From positions 1 through 57,297 of the forward strand of contig JAMYHX010000268.1 in the NCBI GenBank assembly GCA_025529335.1: 57,297 bases of DNA, in the 5' to 3' direction. Shown in pieces: positions 47,759 to 57,297 of the stretch. The stretch is from Rhizopus sp. PT2906 (lineage: Eukaryota; Mucoromycota; Mucoromycetes; Mucorales; Rhizopodaceae). Under the pieces are notes generated by a model. The model saw only the letters and a list, made by a program, of their open reading frames with translations, did not search any database and was not told the origin of the DNA. The first letter of the stretch is position 1. Every line of letters starts with the position of its first letter. Both the position numbers and the translations under genes were made by a program.

Positions 47759-48936
47759 TTAAGGTCCTATTCTAGTATGATCTGTACTAGTCTCAGTCGA
47801 TGCATTCTTTTGAGGTTCATACTTTTCAGTATGTGATATACTCGAATCAGAGGATTGTAAATCATCGTGTAGACTACTTTGTTGATCATTTAATATTTCT
47901 CTAGACAACGGTCTCTTCTTTGGCATCGGTTGAGATGCAGATGGAACACTTCCGAGGTCAATGTTGGCTGCAGAGTTGGCCTGACGCCAATGTCTTTGAC
48001 GGATTTTACGAATAGCCTTTGTCACATCAGAATCATAGCCAACCAGACAAACGAAAAAAATATTAATGATTGGCCAGACGAGCATGATGGCCTCATTACT
48101 GTTTTTCTGTTTAAAGGCAAAATGGTGAAGATTAAAGATAAGCTGCATGAAAAAAAAAAAAAAAAAAAAATTACCGTAATAATAAATATGGCCGAAAGAA
48201 GATTAACTATCGTCAAGGCTACAGTTCTGATGACGTTGTGATAAATAACCGATGTATATAGTATAATATTGATACGCATATCATCAAATGCTAATGATCG
48301 TATGTGCGATATGAGAATGATGCTGATCATCATTGTCACATAGACATCTATCACTGTATCGTACAAAGTATAAACTGGGCCCCACTATAAGCGAACGTTA
48401 TGAGTTGGTTTCAGTAAAAATGCGTACAGTACATAATAGTGTGTTACATATTGATTATCCGCATATAAACATGATCCATCCGGGTTATTGGTGATCACAA
48501 TCACACATGCATCCACAATACCTAGTGCCAACCGGAGGACGGTAACGGTCCAATGAAAGATATAAGCTATTCGTTTATACTGAAATGGTATGATCGCCTG
48601 TACTCTAGACACTAATACTGCATTTCCTGCTGTCATCGCTATATGATAAAAAAGATCTGCAGCCCTCCCTGTGCCATTACAGGTAGACCACTGACTTTTC
48701 CGTGGTGTGAGTAATTCATGGGTTCAAACGCAACGGTTTTTTTATTGTTACCTAGCGTGAAATGATAGAAATAGGCATGATTTCAAGGCCATGGCTAAGC
48801 CCAAAATGAATTTACTCGCTCTGATATGTGGTATCTTGTTTCGTTTAGGAGATAGGCATCGAAGTGCTAATTCTGCTGAAATAGCTACGGCCGCGCCTTG
48901 TAAAGCCATGGTCCCTATCACGATTGGAGTGGACAT
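47759..48936 (-). CDS. Multi-pass membrane protein of unknown function
   Basis: Predicted 329 aa, exons 48752-48936, 48428-48638, 48175-48384, 47759-48142. About six or seven hydrophobic helices are visible (for example IVIGTMALQGAAVAISAEL, VTVLRLALGIVDACVIVI, DVYVTMMISIILISHI, IMLVWPIINIFFVCLVGY), with GPVYTLYDTVIDVYVT in the middle and a ~90-residue polar Ser-rich tail. No receptor or transporter signature is evident. The arrangement resembles fungus-specific seven-helix proteins, but I cannot assign a family. Intron 1 is longer than usual (113 bp) and ends in T-rich sequence. Confidence 0.72.
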
Positions 48937-49158
48937 GGGAAATGAAAGAAGAAATGAAAAAAAAAAATGAAAAAAAGAAAAAAAAAATAACGAAAATTTT
49001 GTTTGACTCTTATTTTTTTGTCCTCTTTATCTCTCTTTTGTTGTCTCTCTTCTCAAGGTTCCTTCTTTTTTTTTTTGTTTATATATTGCACACTGCATGA
49101 CTTGAATCAAGACACTCTTCCCTTTTTTTTTTTTTATATCCAATAAACAGATATTTAT

Positions 49159-49972
49159 TCACTTTTTGCCCGTTTTTAAAAGATCTAAAAAGCTTGATTT
49201 TGACATTGTTGCAACTATATAAAAAAGTTTAAAAAAAAAGTTGGATGCATAAATATGATCTATTACCATCTTTAGCCTTTTCCACTGCTGAAAGTGTCTT
49301 GCTCTTATTGGTTACACTCTGCACTGCCACCTCAGTCACTTTTTGCTGTGTACGAATAGCATTAAATAACTTTACGACACCCCTTGTCGCTACCTTTCGA
49401 AGCCTTTTCTCATATTCAAATGATGTATAGTCTGGTATAACGCGTCCCTTTTCTTTAGCCGCCTTCTTTTGTGCCGAGAGAATCTTTTGTGCTTTATAGT
49501 CTAATTTTTCATCTTCAATCTTTCGTTCTACTCCTTTTGATCTTGCAAGAATGGGTTGCTATGTTACATATTAGCTTTATGTGTTGTCATTTATCTTTTT
49601 ATTACTTTTTTATCGGCTCCTGTTAGTGAACTGGCCAATATCTTGGTCATCGCATCCGAAAAGGCTTCTGCGCTATATTTCTTGGTCTTTTTTGAGGCTG
49701 TGCAAGTTTTGGTTAGACCATGCATGCATATAAAATATAAATATACCCTTCTTCAATTCTACTTCATCAAATTCGTCTTCTTCTTCTTCTTCTTCTTCTT
49801 CATCACTTGAATCTTCAATATCTGCTTCATCCATTTCAAGATCTTCTTCATCAGATGATCCTGTCTCACTTGCTGTATCCATCTTCTCTTCTTCTGTCTC
49901 ACTGTCAACTACTCTTTCTTCTTTCTCTTGTTCAACTATGCTTTCTTCTTTCTTTTGCTTCTTGTTGGCCAT
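49159..49972 (-). CDS. RRP15: Ribosomal RNA processing protein Rrp15
   Basis: Predicted 221 aa, exons 49747-49972, 49606-49697, 49267-49558, 49159-49214. The N-terminal third is strongly acidic (DEEDLEMDEADIEDSSDEEE). The conserved Rrp15 block begins AEAFSDAMTKILASSL and ILARSKGVERKIEDEKLDYK and continues to EKRLRKVATRGVVKLFNAIR. The last exon, found by splicing over a 52-bp intron, supplies the family C-terminus SKSSFLDLLKTGKK. Without that splice the frame would run into a short unrelated hydrophobic tail. Rrp15 is a nucleolar factor of 60S pre-ribosomes needed for 27S processing. Confidence 0.92.
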
Positions 49973-50054
49973 GATTATATAAAAGAAAAAAGAAAAAAAA
50001 AAAGAATCGCAATCAAGAGAGATCAGGGACTGAGCTGAGGCTTATAAGAAATCG

Positions 50055-50331
50055 AGTCACTTTGCATGAATTTTACACTTTATTCACTGATAAAAAAAAA
50101 TGACAATTCCAGACAACAAATAATAAGGAAAGGAGAGTTCATCAGAAGCAAAAGAATGAATAAAGAGATGATTAGTAAATCAGTCGTTTACATTGATATA
50201 AAGTCTCTAACAACTTTTTCAGTTACGTGTTTTTATAAGTGCTGACCACATTTATCTCCTCTCAAAAATACAAAATTCATTGCCTTTTTAATGATAAAGA
50301 AAGGATGGATAATCAACTAAAAGTGTAATTG
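50055..50331. repeat. Dispersed repeat, copy 2
   Basis: Diverged copy of 93-425 in the same orientation, immediately next to the DIRS remnant and possibly one of its ends. Confidence 0.7.
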
Positions 50332-50359
50332 TGGATCGTTCCTTCCACAATTGCCGTGT

Positions 50360-51230
50360 AGCTCACTCCGACCTCGGATGTGGTTTTCTTTCAGTATCTT
50401 TTAAAATTCTCTTGCTTATCATTTGTCCTTGCCGTCTTCTGTTGGCTGGCCGTAAGTAATACTTTTCAAACGTGTCCGCGTTTAAACTCCAATTGGCATG
50501 AATCTTGACTTTTTGAATGAAAATCACCTTGCTGGACTGCATATGTACTTGCTGCTGCTCTGATCGAGTGTGCTGTAAACTTGTCAGGGTCGATACCCGC
50601 AGCGGTTAAGCTATTGGTGATCCATTGTGCAACTGTCTTGTCCTTGACTAAAGAAATTTTCGAAAAATCGTTATCCTCAATATAGGTGGGGAACAAAGTG
50701 TGATTGCTAGGTAGATGAGTTCTTCTTTCCATAGTACATTCAACAAAGCACCAAAGAGTCTTCACCGGGCAAACGATTTCCTCGTCAATGACTCCGAACT
50801 TGGATTGTTTTGGAGTGATTTCTTTGGGATTCCTGGCTAACAGCGTGATACCAACTATCTTCTGCTCATTGTCCATCTCAAAGTGGACATCCTTATATTA
50901 TAATTGACCTAGGTCAGATCTTGGTCGCCACATGATCACCATAGCCAAAAGTAGAACTGTCTTTTCTTGTAACTCCTTTAGTCTAAGACCCTTCCTTGGT
51001 TCCCAAGCCCTTATCATCTCGATTATAGGTGCCAGACTGTACACCTCCTTCGCATAGATAGGGAATTTTGGGTCAATTCTCTTTTTTGCCTGGAAAAACT
51101 GTTGAGTCCTTTCATGAGAAGCTAAAGGTGATTTGTCGGAATGTAGTACTCTAAATACTGATTACTATGGCTGATCTGATACCGTTGAGATGCTGATATG
51201 AAAACTGTTTGTTCTGAACTAGATACTTTA
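50360..51230 (-). pseudogene. DIRS tyrosine recombinase, frame-broken
   Basis: All the landmarks of a phage-integrase-type active site are recognisable (first Arg, H-x-x-R, nucleophilic Tyr), but the tyrosine lies in a different frame from the H-x-x-R box. The break is near 50515, within an AAAAAG run after QQGDF. A further stop or frame change separates the N-terminal fold from the catalytic part (about 51120-51160). Confidence 0.75.
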
Positions 51231-51362
51231 CTACTATACCAGAATTGTATGCTGTAGGATCTACTCTTGATACCTGTCTTACGCACCGCTCCGCCCATTC
51301 CCTCCATTGAATATCATGGTTGTTGTGCGTACTGATCTTGTTTGAATGTGATAGAAAGTCAC

Positions 51363-52596
51363 TTACACTGCCTGGCATCTTTGCCTTTTTCTGTTGATAC
51401 GCCCTGATAATTCCCAAGCGGTTAAACACCAAGTCTTGTTGATTGGCATCATGATCGGATCTTCTAAGCATTGGCGAGGTATCATTGGCCACCAGAACAG
51501 TGTCTGCCAAGCTGGGGTCACCATCACCGTCGTCTTCACTTTGTCTTCTTGTAGTTTCCTCAATACCTGTGGAATCAACTTCCATGGAGGGTGTAAGCAG
51601 TGGTCCTTCTGAGGCTACCTCTGTTTGAAGGCGTTGATAGCCTGAGCAGATGGATCGGGCATTCGGCTTCAGTAACGTGATAGGCGGATGTTTTCTCTTG
51701 ACGCAAAGGCATCCAGGTCTATCTTCCATTTCTGTTGAAGCATTTTGAAAAAGCGTCTCGGCAGGGTTCATTCGTAAAGAGGTTTCTGTTGTCTGCTTAA
51801 ATTGTCCGCTTCGATGTTTTGTACTCCTGGCACGTGAAAGTACCTTACCTGTTATAAGCTGCTGTATCTCCAACGTCAATGATTGTAGTAGAATTGATAC
51901 TGTCCCGCCCGACTTCTTTGCATGCTTTAGGGCGATCATATTGTCGGCGTAAATATGAAGTAGCTCGCCTTGGTTTCTTCCTGAGTGCATTTGAATCGCA
52001 AACAGAATTGTCTTCAACTTCCTTGCATTGATTGAAGTTTAGCTTTCTTCCCAAGACCAGAATCCGTTTGTTTGTATCTGGTTTGATACTACCCACAACC
52101 AGTGTCTGAGGCGTCCACGTATATCTCCACCTTCGGCTCCTTGTCGTTCTGTGTTGAACGTATTGGCAGCCCGTTCTTTGATGTTGCCTTCTCGATCCAC
52201 CAGTTCAACTCGTTCCATGCTTGTGTCGATATCTCACAGCTCTTCTCACAGTTGTATCCTTGAATCTTCAATGGACCTGGTAGAAAGACAATAGCATTCT
52301 TTGGCCGAAAATTGACAAGGGATGGTGTCAAGATCAATAACATGTAATTGTATTTTATCTTCTTTTATCTTCCTCAGAATCTTGGGGATTAATTTCCATG
52401 GTGGGTTTAAGTACAGTCCTTTCTTTGGCCATTTTTGTTTAGATGGATCATTGGACATATTATTACCACGGTGCGCGGCGCGAAAAAGATCTGAAGCAAT
52501 AGAAACTGGAAATATGTTTTTACTACATGTTATCTGAAAATAAAGCGTGGCACGAAAGAGCCTTCGCTTCATCAGAACCTGGAACGGAGGCAACAA
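51363..52596 (-). pseudogene. DIRS reverse transcriptase/RNase H region, broken and rearranged
   Basis: Only the RT C-terminal connection and the RNase H domain are present; the RT palm with its catalytic aspartates is missing. A second copy of the downstream NPPW segment (LYLNPPWKLIPKILRKIKED) sits upstream of the connection region at 52330-52440, out of its normal order. This indicates a nested or deleted second element. Confidence 0.7.
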
Positions 52597-52636
52597 TGAT
52601 TGGGGGGGATAAGTATGACTTCCAATTGTTATTAAA

Positions 52637-54069
52637 TTATGTACGAGTAATTTCTGAAAATTCTATATCATCATTTTCTGATTCATAATAATCACCTGCA
52701 CCGTCTACCAACAGCATCGGTGTACTTTCTGCCACTGTGCTATACACCTTTTTCTCCTTTTGAGACATCATTTTGAATTTCAACCAGTTATATAAACCAA
52801 TACCAAACAGTGTGATGCATAGACCAATAATGTTAACCAGTGTCAAAACGTCACCAAAGGTTAAAGAGGAAATAAAAATAGTTGCCACTTCCTTGAATAT
52901 ACCACATACACTCAATGTGACGACTGAGGTACGTTTGATGAGGAAGAATTCAGATACGATCATAAAGAAGGCGAGACTACCGCCTGCGAGGATGACGCCA
53001 ACCTATGGAAGGAGTCAGGATAAAAACCCTTGTATGTGTTATTTTCTTACCGTGTGTAAGCCTTCGTCAAAGGTAATAAAGAAAGCACTCTGAAAGATAT
53101 GGATGTATCCCTCGACAAGGCCAGAGATGATCAACAGGATGATGGCCTGAGAGGGTGCAAGAAAGAAGATGGAGGCAAAAGGGTTGGTCAGACCCATACT
53201 TTCTTTTCTCAACAACACCTCGGTCAGAGACCATCGTAGGCCACCAAAGACAGAAGCACCCATCACTTGAATGAAGCCAATGGGTGAGAATTCGGTTTCG
53301 TCTGATACCATCAAGATAACACCGACAGTAATGATGACGATGATGAGTATTAGTTTCCATTGAGGTTTTTCTAATTTGAATAGAAACGCGAATATCAACA
53401 CAAAGGCCAGTGTTGATGACTTACACATGGCTTCAAAAAAAAAAAAAAAAAAAAAAGAGTTATAGTATACATCAAGAAAGACAATAAAAGAACTTACTGT
53501 AAAAAGATAATGTGATCGTTTTGAGTGATAGGTTGGATAGACCAATGTCTAGACTGGTAGCCAATGCGCATGGTAATACCCTCTGGCTGCATTTTTTTTT
53601 TTTTTTTTTTTTTGAGAGTTTAGTTTTAAAAAAGGTCATCTTTTTTTCTATGCCTACATGTAACTTGTTGCGCTCGGTCGATTCTTTGGTCTTAGCTTTG
53701 GAACAAACAAGAGCGAGAGGCCAGAAAAGACGAATTGAACGATCATGTGGACACTGGTGACAAAAAGTGGGTATTGAAAATTATAGTGTTCTTTTGAAAA
53801 CATCCATTTGTTATATACAGAAAGAATAGTCGCAAACTATTGAAATAAGTCATATATCTATGTTGTTTATATATGCTTCTTACAATATACCAAGCTAGGA
53901 TCCAAAAGAGATTGATAGACATGTGCTTGATCAAGGTCGATCGTTCTTCTTTTTGTTGGGGTAATTCTTGCTTTTGAGCAAGTAATGTGTCAGTCGATTG
54001 TAGATCTACTTCATCTTCTGATGGTCGAGCATCATTATGAGTGATTACGTGTTCAATGTCTTTGACCAT
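52637..54069 (-). CDS. SLC35/TPT-family nucleotide-sugar or triose-phosphate transporter
   Basis: Predicted 399 aa in five exons: 53884-54069, 53658-53836, 53498-53586, 53051-53430, 52637-53002. A ~45-residue acidic N-terminus precedes about ten membrane helices. Landmarks of the TPT fold are YNKWMFS at the end of helix 1, LPCALATSLDIGLSNLSL, the KSS in FYTMCKSSTLAFVL, and GLRWSLTEVLLRKE. They resemble the SLC35C2 branch (Golgi transporter linked to GDP-fucose supply). The tail ends in acidic residues. Two introns contain homopolymers (A runs near 53433-53455, T24 near 53591-53614). The DIRS remnant ends about 40 bp past its stop codon. Confidence 0.9.
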
Positions 54070-54139
54070 TTGAATAATAGAAAACCAAGAAAAGGATAAA
54101 GTACGGTGTATCCAACAGGCCAGTCAATCAAAATCGATA

Positions 54140-54340
54140 TCGTTAGCCAATCAAAATCAATTTCGCATTTTCAGATATGAAAGCCGTGTTTCTAGGAAAC
54201 CATGTTGCTTGTAGACGACCTTTCTTCATCTGTGTGATCTTTTTTTATTTTTCACTTTATGAAAACAGTATTTTTATTTAAATATGGGATATAGAAACGT
54301 CACTGATGAGAATGGCGGCCCTGAGCCTCATGGAGTACGT
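54140..54340 (+). repeat. Left terminal inverted repeat
   Basis: Matches the reverse complement of 56996-57191. Relative to the right end it lacks ~44 bp after ttgcttg and has an insertion before the third block. It includes a CCAAT box and the likely transposase start codon (54306). Confidence 0.88.
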
Positions 54341-55531
54341 CGTTGATCAGAATGAGTTTGTTGTTGAAGCAATTGCCACTCACACTGATTACTTGGAAAA
54401 TGTAGCTTCCAGCGATTCTTCTTTGGCTTGTCCAATGTTAATAGAAAAGCCAAAAGATGAAGGCAAGCATAAAGCGTGATTATGTTTGGTATACGGTCTA
54501 GAATAAGGTTAGATTTTTCGATTTGAAGATTGAAGAATGTATGAGCGCATCAGCTGCAGCAAAGCAGTTGGGTATTCACATTCGGACTGCTTAGAGATGG
54601 GTTAAGCAGTATAAGATGTGTCCGGATAGCATTGTTGAGGTTTGTAAGCAAGTTGGTCCTAAACGTATTCTGGGTGAAGAGCATAAAGCGGCTGTTGTTA
54701 ACTTCATTGATGCTAATTCTTCTGCTACTGTTGTTGAAGTGACTGAGCATCTATTGAAGCGATTTCATGACCTTAAAGTCGCACGCAGCACTGCTTATAA
54801 CTTTATGAGAAGTGAATGTAACCTTTTGTTGAAAAAACAGATTTTCATTCTATTGAGAGGAACAGTCCAGCAAAGATTGAGGAGCGGCACGATTGGGTTT
54901 GTAAATGGGAGAACACAGGCATGAACTCCTCTGACAAACTGCGTGTTTCTTGACGGGTCTGCTTTTGACATCAATATAAAGTATCCGAGAGCTTAGTCCA
55001 AAAAAGGTGCTCGTGCTATTGTTACCGGGATCTACTACGAGAGCCAACACAACGTCAATATTAGGGGCCATCTCTGTTGCAGGCTTGATCACAGTCGGCG
55101 TAAAAGAACCAAAACCTGCTAAGAAGAGAGAGACCGAAGGATATGTCGGCTCAGGAACGGTGACAGGACATTATCTCAGTTTCTTAAAAATGACCCTCGA
55201 TGAAATGGACAAACATCCGCAAATGAATGGCCATTACATAGTTATGGACGATGCATCCCATTCATACATACGAAAACATTGCGAAATATATATTAAATAT
55301 CGAGGATACAAATGTGTCTATCTTCCTACGTACTCGCCTGAGCTTAATCCAATAGAACAATTCTAGGCAGTAGCAAAGAGTAAGGTTAAGCGCCATAGAT
55401 TTTTTCAGGAAGACACTCTATCAAAGAGAATAACAGAAGCCTGCAAAAGTGTGGAAAAAAGTCACTTTAAAGGTTTCGTATCGCACCCTTACAAATACTG
55501 GGATAAATGTCGAAACAGAGAGTCCATATAA
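54306..55531 (+). pseudogene. DDE transposase (IS630/Tc1-mariner type), multiply broken
   Basis: The frame starts in the TIR (MRMAALSLMEYVVDQNEF) and stops at ~54479. It resumes as a helix-turn-helix region (SASAAAKQLGIHIRT) interrupted by TAG codons, and then continues VVNFIDANSSATVVEVTEHLL. After frame changes the catalytic core is recognisable: VFLDGSAFDIN (first Asp, near 54950), HYIVMDDASHS (second Asp, 55232-55265) and YLPTYSPELNPIEQF (Glu, 55320-55364), with about 35 residues between the last two. A TAG replaces the tryptophan normally following NPIEQF. The tail VAKSKVKRHRFFQEDTLS runs on to 55531. No functional protein can be made. Confidence 0.85.
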
Positions 55532-55720
55532 ATGATCAACAACGATTTCATCAAAGCCAGCAATGCAGCGATAACCATCAGATAAGTAGCAATCAGATAG
55601 CAACAAGCTTGTTTTATTTCTTAACACATTTAACAACGCAAAAAAAAAGGGACACAGATTGTCTCTCAAATTGAGCCAGGCAAGGTGCATCCGTAACAAA
55701 CGTAACCCAAACTGTTTTAT

Positions 55721-56581
55721 TTATTGTAGCAGGGAAGTATGAGACAGAATCAAAGAACTTGGAAGATCAAAGGTCATTTGCGCATCGATGTGGATGACGA
55801 GAATGGACAGCGCGCAAACTTTCACCATTGCGAAACGATTTGAACAGTCCAAACTTTTTTCCTTCTTCATAGACTGCTTCCGGTCCATACGGTCTTCACA
55901 AGGGTTGCGAAAATTGGCCACAAACGACAGTTCAGCTTCAACATTGACGTCCTTCTTTATCACGAGTTTCTTGCGAGGAGGGGCCACCATAGAGGAGTCG
56001 TCAGAAGAAGCAGAATCTGACAGTTGTCGCTTGACGCGGTTGTTGTATTCCATAGCTGTGACAGTGTGCTTATTGACTTTGTTGGTAGATACTGGAAGCT
56101 TCTGAACCTCTTTCTGTACGCGTTCAAGAAAAATGGTATTCGTGGAGCAAATGTCGGAGAGTGTTTCTTGCAAGTTGTTGTTGTAGGTGGTAATGTCCAT
56201 CATCGTCGATTTCGCTGTTGCATACAAAAACTGAATGTTCGGATTATTGTTGTGTGAGTGCGTTGCCAGACAAGCTTGTCTTTGTGTGAAGAAAAGGGAG
56301 ATGGCCAGTAGCGAATCAAGCGACGATTCGATTTTATCCACGATGGATACGGACGTGTGTGGTGCAAGTAACAGGCACTCTGTTGCCCAAAGCGTACAGC
56401 TCGTAGAGTGAATGTACAGTTTGTTAGTCGGTTGGAAAGTGCCCTGGGCTCCCTTAGGTTGCACTCCAGTCACAGCAAAGATCACCACCAAAGGTTTGTT
56501 ACCATATCGATTGTATATGTTCAGGCAGTAGCGAATAACGTGCTGTAATAACACCTCATTAACAACTTGTTGTATTTCCAT
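55721..56581 (-). CDS. Transposon-borne ORF2, unknown function (286 aa)
   Basis: An intact 286-codon frame inside the TIR element, opposite to the transposase. It begins MEIQQVVNEVLLQHVIRYCL, then NIYNRYGNKPLVVIFAVTGV, a polar middle with an RVKRQ/PPRKKLVIKK basic stretch that may be a nuclear signal, and a tail containing NFRNPCEDRMD. The E-x-Q followed by a Y...YGNKPLVVIFAV strand recalls the second half of PD-(D/E)XK nuclease folds (Rpn/YhgA-like proteins often carried by mobile DNA). The preceding Asp-bearing strand is not seen, so this is weak inference. An upstream exon starting in the right TIR (ATG 57023) is possible. Confidence 0.6.
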   Translation of the reverse strand: MEIQQVVNEVLLQHVIRYCLNIYNRYGNKPLVVIFAVTGVQPKGAQGTFQPTNKLYIHSTSCTLWATECLLLAPHTSVSIVDKIESSLDSLLAISLFFTQRQACLATHSHNNNPNIQFLYATAKSTMMDITTYNNNLQETLSDICSTNTIFLERVQKEVQKLPVSTNKVNKHTVTAMEYNNRVKRQLSDSASSDDSSMVAPPRKKLVIKKDVNVEAELSFVANFRNPCEDRMDRKQSMKKEKSLDCSNRFAMVKVCALSILVIHIDAQMTFDLPSSLILSHTSLLQ

Positions 56582-56995
56582 CGGGATTGAAGGTAGTTGC
56601 AGTGTGTTGTATTCATCTTAATATTATTTGAAAATGGTCAATTAAGTCGACAACTTGCGAATTATATTCTTTATAAAAAGAAGAGCTGAATATTATTAAA
56701 TTAAGTTTGTATGAGAGTTTTATAGGGAATATTAATGTTGTCAGTATGATAAATGTGGTCAATGTGGCTATTTATGCTTATGTTGTTATTGTTATACTAG
56801 TAGTTACTATAGTTATTATTATAAGTTATTCTTTTCAGATGCGATAGAGGGATGTAGAAGATGAGATGCATGCTCTATTGTAAGATTATACTCGAGTCAT
56901 TATAATGATTATCTCATCAAACACGTCATAGTGCTTACATGGGATAAGTAACACGTCTAAAAGACTAATGTCTTTCCATTCTACGTTACAGGTGG
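56582..56995. other. Leader between ORF2 and right TIR
   Basis: AT-rich. A 45-codon minus-strand ORF (56886-57023, MVALSLITYTTCNVEWKDIS) begins inside the right TIR and could be a first exon of ORF2, with a possible donor gtaagc at about 56941. No acceptor could be assigned with confidence. Confidence 0.4.
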
Positions 56996-57191
56996 TGTAC
57001 GTTATGAGGCTCAGGGCTACCATTCTAATCTTAAAGTGAAAAATAAAAAAGACCACACAGATGAAGAAAGGTCGTCTACTTTATATTTTTTTCTCGTGCC
57101 ATGACATTATTTTCAAATACAAGCAACATGGTTTCCTAAAAACACGGCTTCCATATCTGAAAATGCGAAATTGATTTTGATTGGCTAACGA
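56996..57191 (-). repeat. Right terminal inverted repeat
   Basis: Reverse complement of 54140-54340 with indels. It carries the same CCAAT-like block and a start codon at 57023 in the equivalent place to that of the transposase. Confidence 0.88.
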
Positions 57192-57297
57192 CATTGCTTG
57201 TTGGCAATAGTGTATTTATTTAACTAGAAGACTAATGAATAAAAAAATAATATATTGCTCATTTTATATTTACCGAGGCGTTAAGGAATGCACTGCC

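Larger units (their letters stand above)
50333..52600 (-). mobile_element. Decayed DIRS-type tyrosine-recombinase retroelement
   Basis: Read on the minus strand. An RT connection region (RPKNAIVFLPGPLKI, 52250-52300) is followed by RNase H landmarks (VEIYVDASDTGCG; HIYADNMIALKHAKKSGGT) at 51800-52130, then the post-RNase H segment with PPWKLIPQVLRKLQEDKV (51400-51600), then a tyrosine recombinase: the N-terminal fold NSGIVVKYLVQNKQ near 51200, box arginine in MVIMWRPRSDLG near 50930, HSIRAAAST near 50550 and catalytic tyrosine in ADTFEKYY near 50470. That combination defines DIRS elements, which integrate through a circular DNA. Reading frames shift at least at ~52100, ~51590, ~51400 and ~50515, so no protein is intact. 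Confidence 0.85.
54140..57191. mobile_element. Complete TIR transposon, IS630/Tc1-like, with two convergent ORFs
   Basis: The two ends are inverted copies. The outer 72 bp (54140-54211 and 57120-57191, from tcgttagccaatcaaaatca to ccatgttgcttg) differ at only a few positions. A second block (54212-54263 and about 57031-57078) and a third (about 54306-54340 and 56996-57027, core gccctgagcctca) follow, offset by small indels. Inside are a broken DDE transposase reading inward from the left and an intact ORF reading inward from the right. A target-site duplication could not be fixed with certainty. Confidence 0.88.

Noticed and set aside
48640..48751. Possible tRNA-like gene in intron 1 of the membrane-protein gene (gggttcaaacgc followed by a T7 run)
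   Set aside because: The B-box-like sequence is incomplete and the arms on either side do not pair into T or anticodon stems; the piece fits an ordinary, slightly long intron.
53743..53836. Apparent frame break in the first half of the SLC35-like gene
   Set aside because: Splicing out 53837-53883 joins ILAWYI to FATILSVYNKWMF in frame, so no mutation is needed.
1..57297. CRISPR arrays, rRNA genes, tRNA genes
   Set aside because: I looked for regularly spaced repeats, rRNA cores and A/B-box pairs and found none convincing; the organism is eukaryotic.

Overview
The window looks like nuclear DNA of a Mucoromycota fungus, most likely one of the Mucorales; I cannot name the species. It is AT-rich. 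The genes carry many short introns (about 40-65 bp) with GTAAG-type donors and TAG acceptors. The proteins are typical fungal or opisthokont ones: Rxt3, Dsc2, a HAL/SAT4-type kinase, a YSL-like OPT transporter, Ecm29, Rrp15 and a fungal tropomyosin. The mobile DNA, a DIRS tyrosine-recombinase retroelement and an IS630/Tc1-like DDE transposon, is common in this phylum. For every spliced gene model given with exon coordinates, the exon lengths sum to a multiple of three, which is an internal check on the boundaries.

Layout, left to right: a dispersed-repeat copy (about 93-425); RXT3 (1347-3650, +) converging on a very short tropomyosin gene (3668-4158, -); a HAL/SAT4-like kinase (5574-7273, -); a gene-poor 3.9 kb stretch; a Dsc2-like rhomboid/UBA protein (11203-12571, +); POLD3 (13097-14493, +) converging on a class II histone deacetylase (14553-16901, -); a low-complexity and tandem-repeat block (17115-18623) that may hold an exon-duplicated gene; a possible 87-residue two-exon gene (20327-20645, -); an OPT transporter (20810-22957, -); a 3.2 kb gap; a DHHC palmitoyltransferase (26154-27733, +) and an arrestin-fold protein (27975-29122, +).

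From 30.5 to 54.1 kb nearly everything is on the minus strand: a Sec14-like lipid-transfer protein, PP4 regulatory subunit 3, an LRR protein, (a bHLH factor on +), ECM29, a B56 PP2A subunit, a multi-pass membrane protein, RRP15, a decayed DIRS element (50.33-52.6 kb) and an SLC35/TPT transporter. The window ends with a complete transposon that has long terminal inverted repeats (54140-57191). It contains a broken DDE transposase and a second, convergent intact ORF of unknown function.

Themes: replication and chromatin (POLD3, HDAC, Rxt3), protein quality control (Dsc2, Ecm29), phosphatase control (PP4R3, B56) and membrane traffic or transport. POLD3, the HDAC and the ECM29 upstream region carry ACGCGT (MCB-type) motifs. 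The best candidates for something undescribed are the two-ORF TIR transposon, the tandem exon-intron array at 18.1-18.6 kb, and the 123-residue tropomyosin.
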